Positions 5,507-5,649 of a DNA stretch of 5,649 nucleotides are shown in pieces. How positions within the stretch are numbered: the first letter of the stretch is position 1; each line of letters opens with the position of its first letter. Origin of the DNA: Paracoccaceae bacterium (lineage in GTDB: Bacteria; Pseudomonadota; Alphaproteobacteria; Rhodobacterales; Rhodobacteraceae); assembly GCA_002746395.1 (NCBI GenBank), contig NVXA01000004.1, forward strand, positions 130,947 to 136,595. The letters are read 5' to 3'. Made by a program: the position numbers and the translations under genes. The notes under the pieces are model-generated. The model saw nothing but the letters and a program-made list of their open reading frames with translations, was not told the DNA's origin and searched no databases.

Positions 5507-5649
5507 CTATGCCCCTTCGACAATCACCAGATCACGGTTGGAGTTTTTCAAGGCTATCGGTAAAATCGCCTGATACACATCGCAGGCGTAAAACGCCTTG
5601 GCCGTCGCCACATCTGGCATCTCGATCACGACATGGCGGTCCGGCCCGC
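5507..5649 (-). CDS. DUF1330 domain protein, C-terminal fragment
   Basis: The last 46 codons of a gene that starts beyond the right edge. The peptide contains RHVVIEMPDVATAKAFY, then YQAILPIAL, then a terminal RDLVIVEGA. This matches the second half of the DUF1330 alpha+beta barrel fold (dimeric, ferredoxin-like, usually about 95-100 residues), whose biochemical role is unknown. The stop TAG at 5507-5509 is separated by a single base from the ATG of the amidotransferase, and the codons for the final Glu-Gly-Ala contain that gene's ribosome binding site. The two are almost certainly cotranscribed. The frame was found by translating the minus strand directly. Confidence 0.8.
   Translation of the reverse strand, partial: GPDRHVVIEMPDVATAKAFYACDVYQAILPIALKNSNRDLVIVEGA

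Noticed and set aside
5506..5523. TTG start for the glutamine amidotransferase at 5523
   Set aside because: It would bury the catalytic cysteine at position 8 and overlap the DUF1330 stop and the ribosome binding site; the ATG at 5505 gives the expected Met-Cys start.

Overview
The window looks like ordinary chromosomal housekeeping DNA from an alphaproteobacterium, most likely a Rhodobacterales (Roseobacter-type) marine bacterium. The evidence is a cysteine-free, COX15-like heme A synthase, a dimeric eukaryote-like NADP isocitrate dehydrogenase, a TrmJ-type tRNA methyltransferase with an alphaproteobacterial-style C-terminus, and a YafJ/Dug3-like class II glutamine amidotransferase paired with a DUF1330 protein. 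This placement comes from recognising the protein families and was not tested by a search. I see no mobile element, CRISPR array, rRNA or tRNA, and no sign of recent transfer.

Layout from left to right. A minus-strand PaaI-like thioesterase runs off the left edge (1-131). It is divergent, across 63 bp, from a plus-strand enoyl-CoA hydratase/isomerase-fold protein (195-983). That protein resembles the ECHDC3 branch and lacks both classical catalytic glutamates. It converges on a minus-strand pair, trmJ (2913 to 2131) then ctaA (2118 to 997), which are 12 bp apart and probably form one operon. A 196-bp AT-rich intergenic region (2914-3109) separates trmJ from the divergent plus-strand icd (3110-4321) and probably holds both promoters. 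A strong intrinsic terminator follows icd and ends just before the ribosome binding site of a small EmrE-type SMR transporter (4388-4723). The SMR stop codon overlaps the stop codon of a convergent minus-strand class II glutamine amidotransferase (5505 to 4720). That gene sits 1 nt downstream of a DUF1330 gene that runs off the right edge (5649 to 5507).

Functionally, ctaA serves aa3-type cytochrome oxidase assembly, icd serves the TCA cycle and NADPH supply, and trmJ serves tRNA anticodon-loop modification. The thioesterase and the hydratase-fold protein point to acyl-CoA metabolism. The SMR protein is a proton-coupled exporter of cationic compounds. The substrate of the amidotransferase/DUF1330 pair cannot be named from sequence.

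Nothing here amounts to an undescribed multi-gene system. The points most worth a second look are the hydratase-fold protein without catalytic glutamates, the terminator placed against the SMR ribosome binding site, the helically phased GTATAC palindromes upstream of icd, and the very tight DUF1330/amidotransferase coupling.
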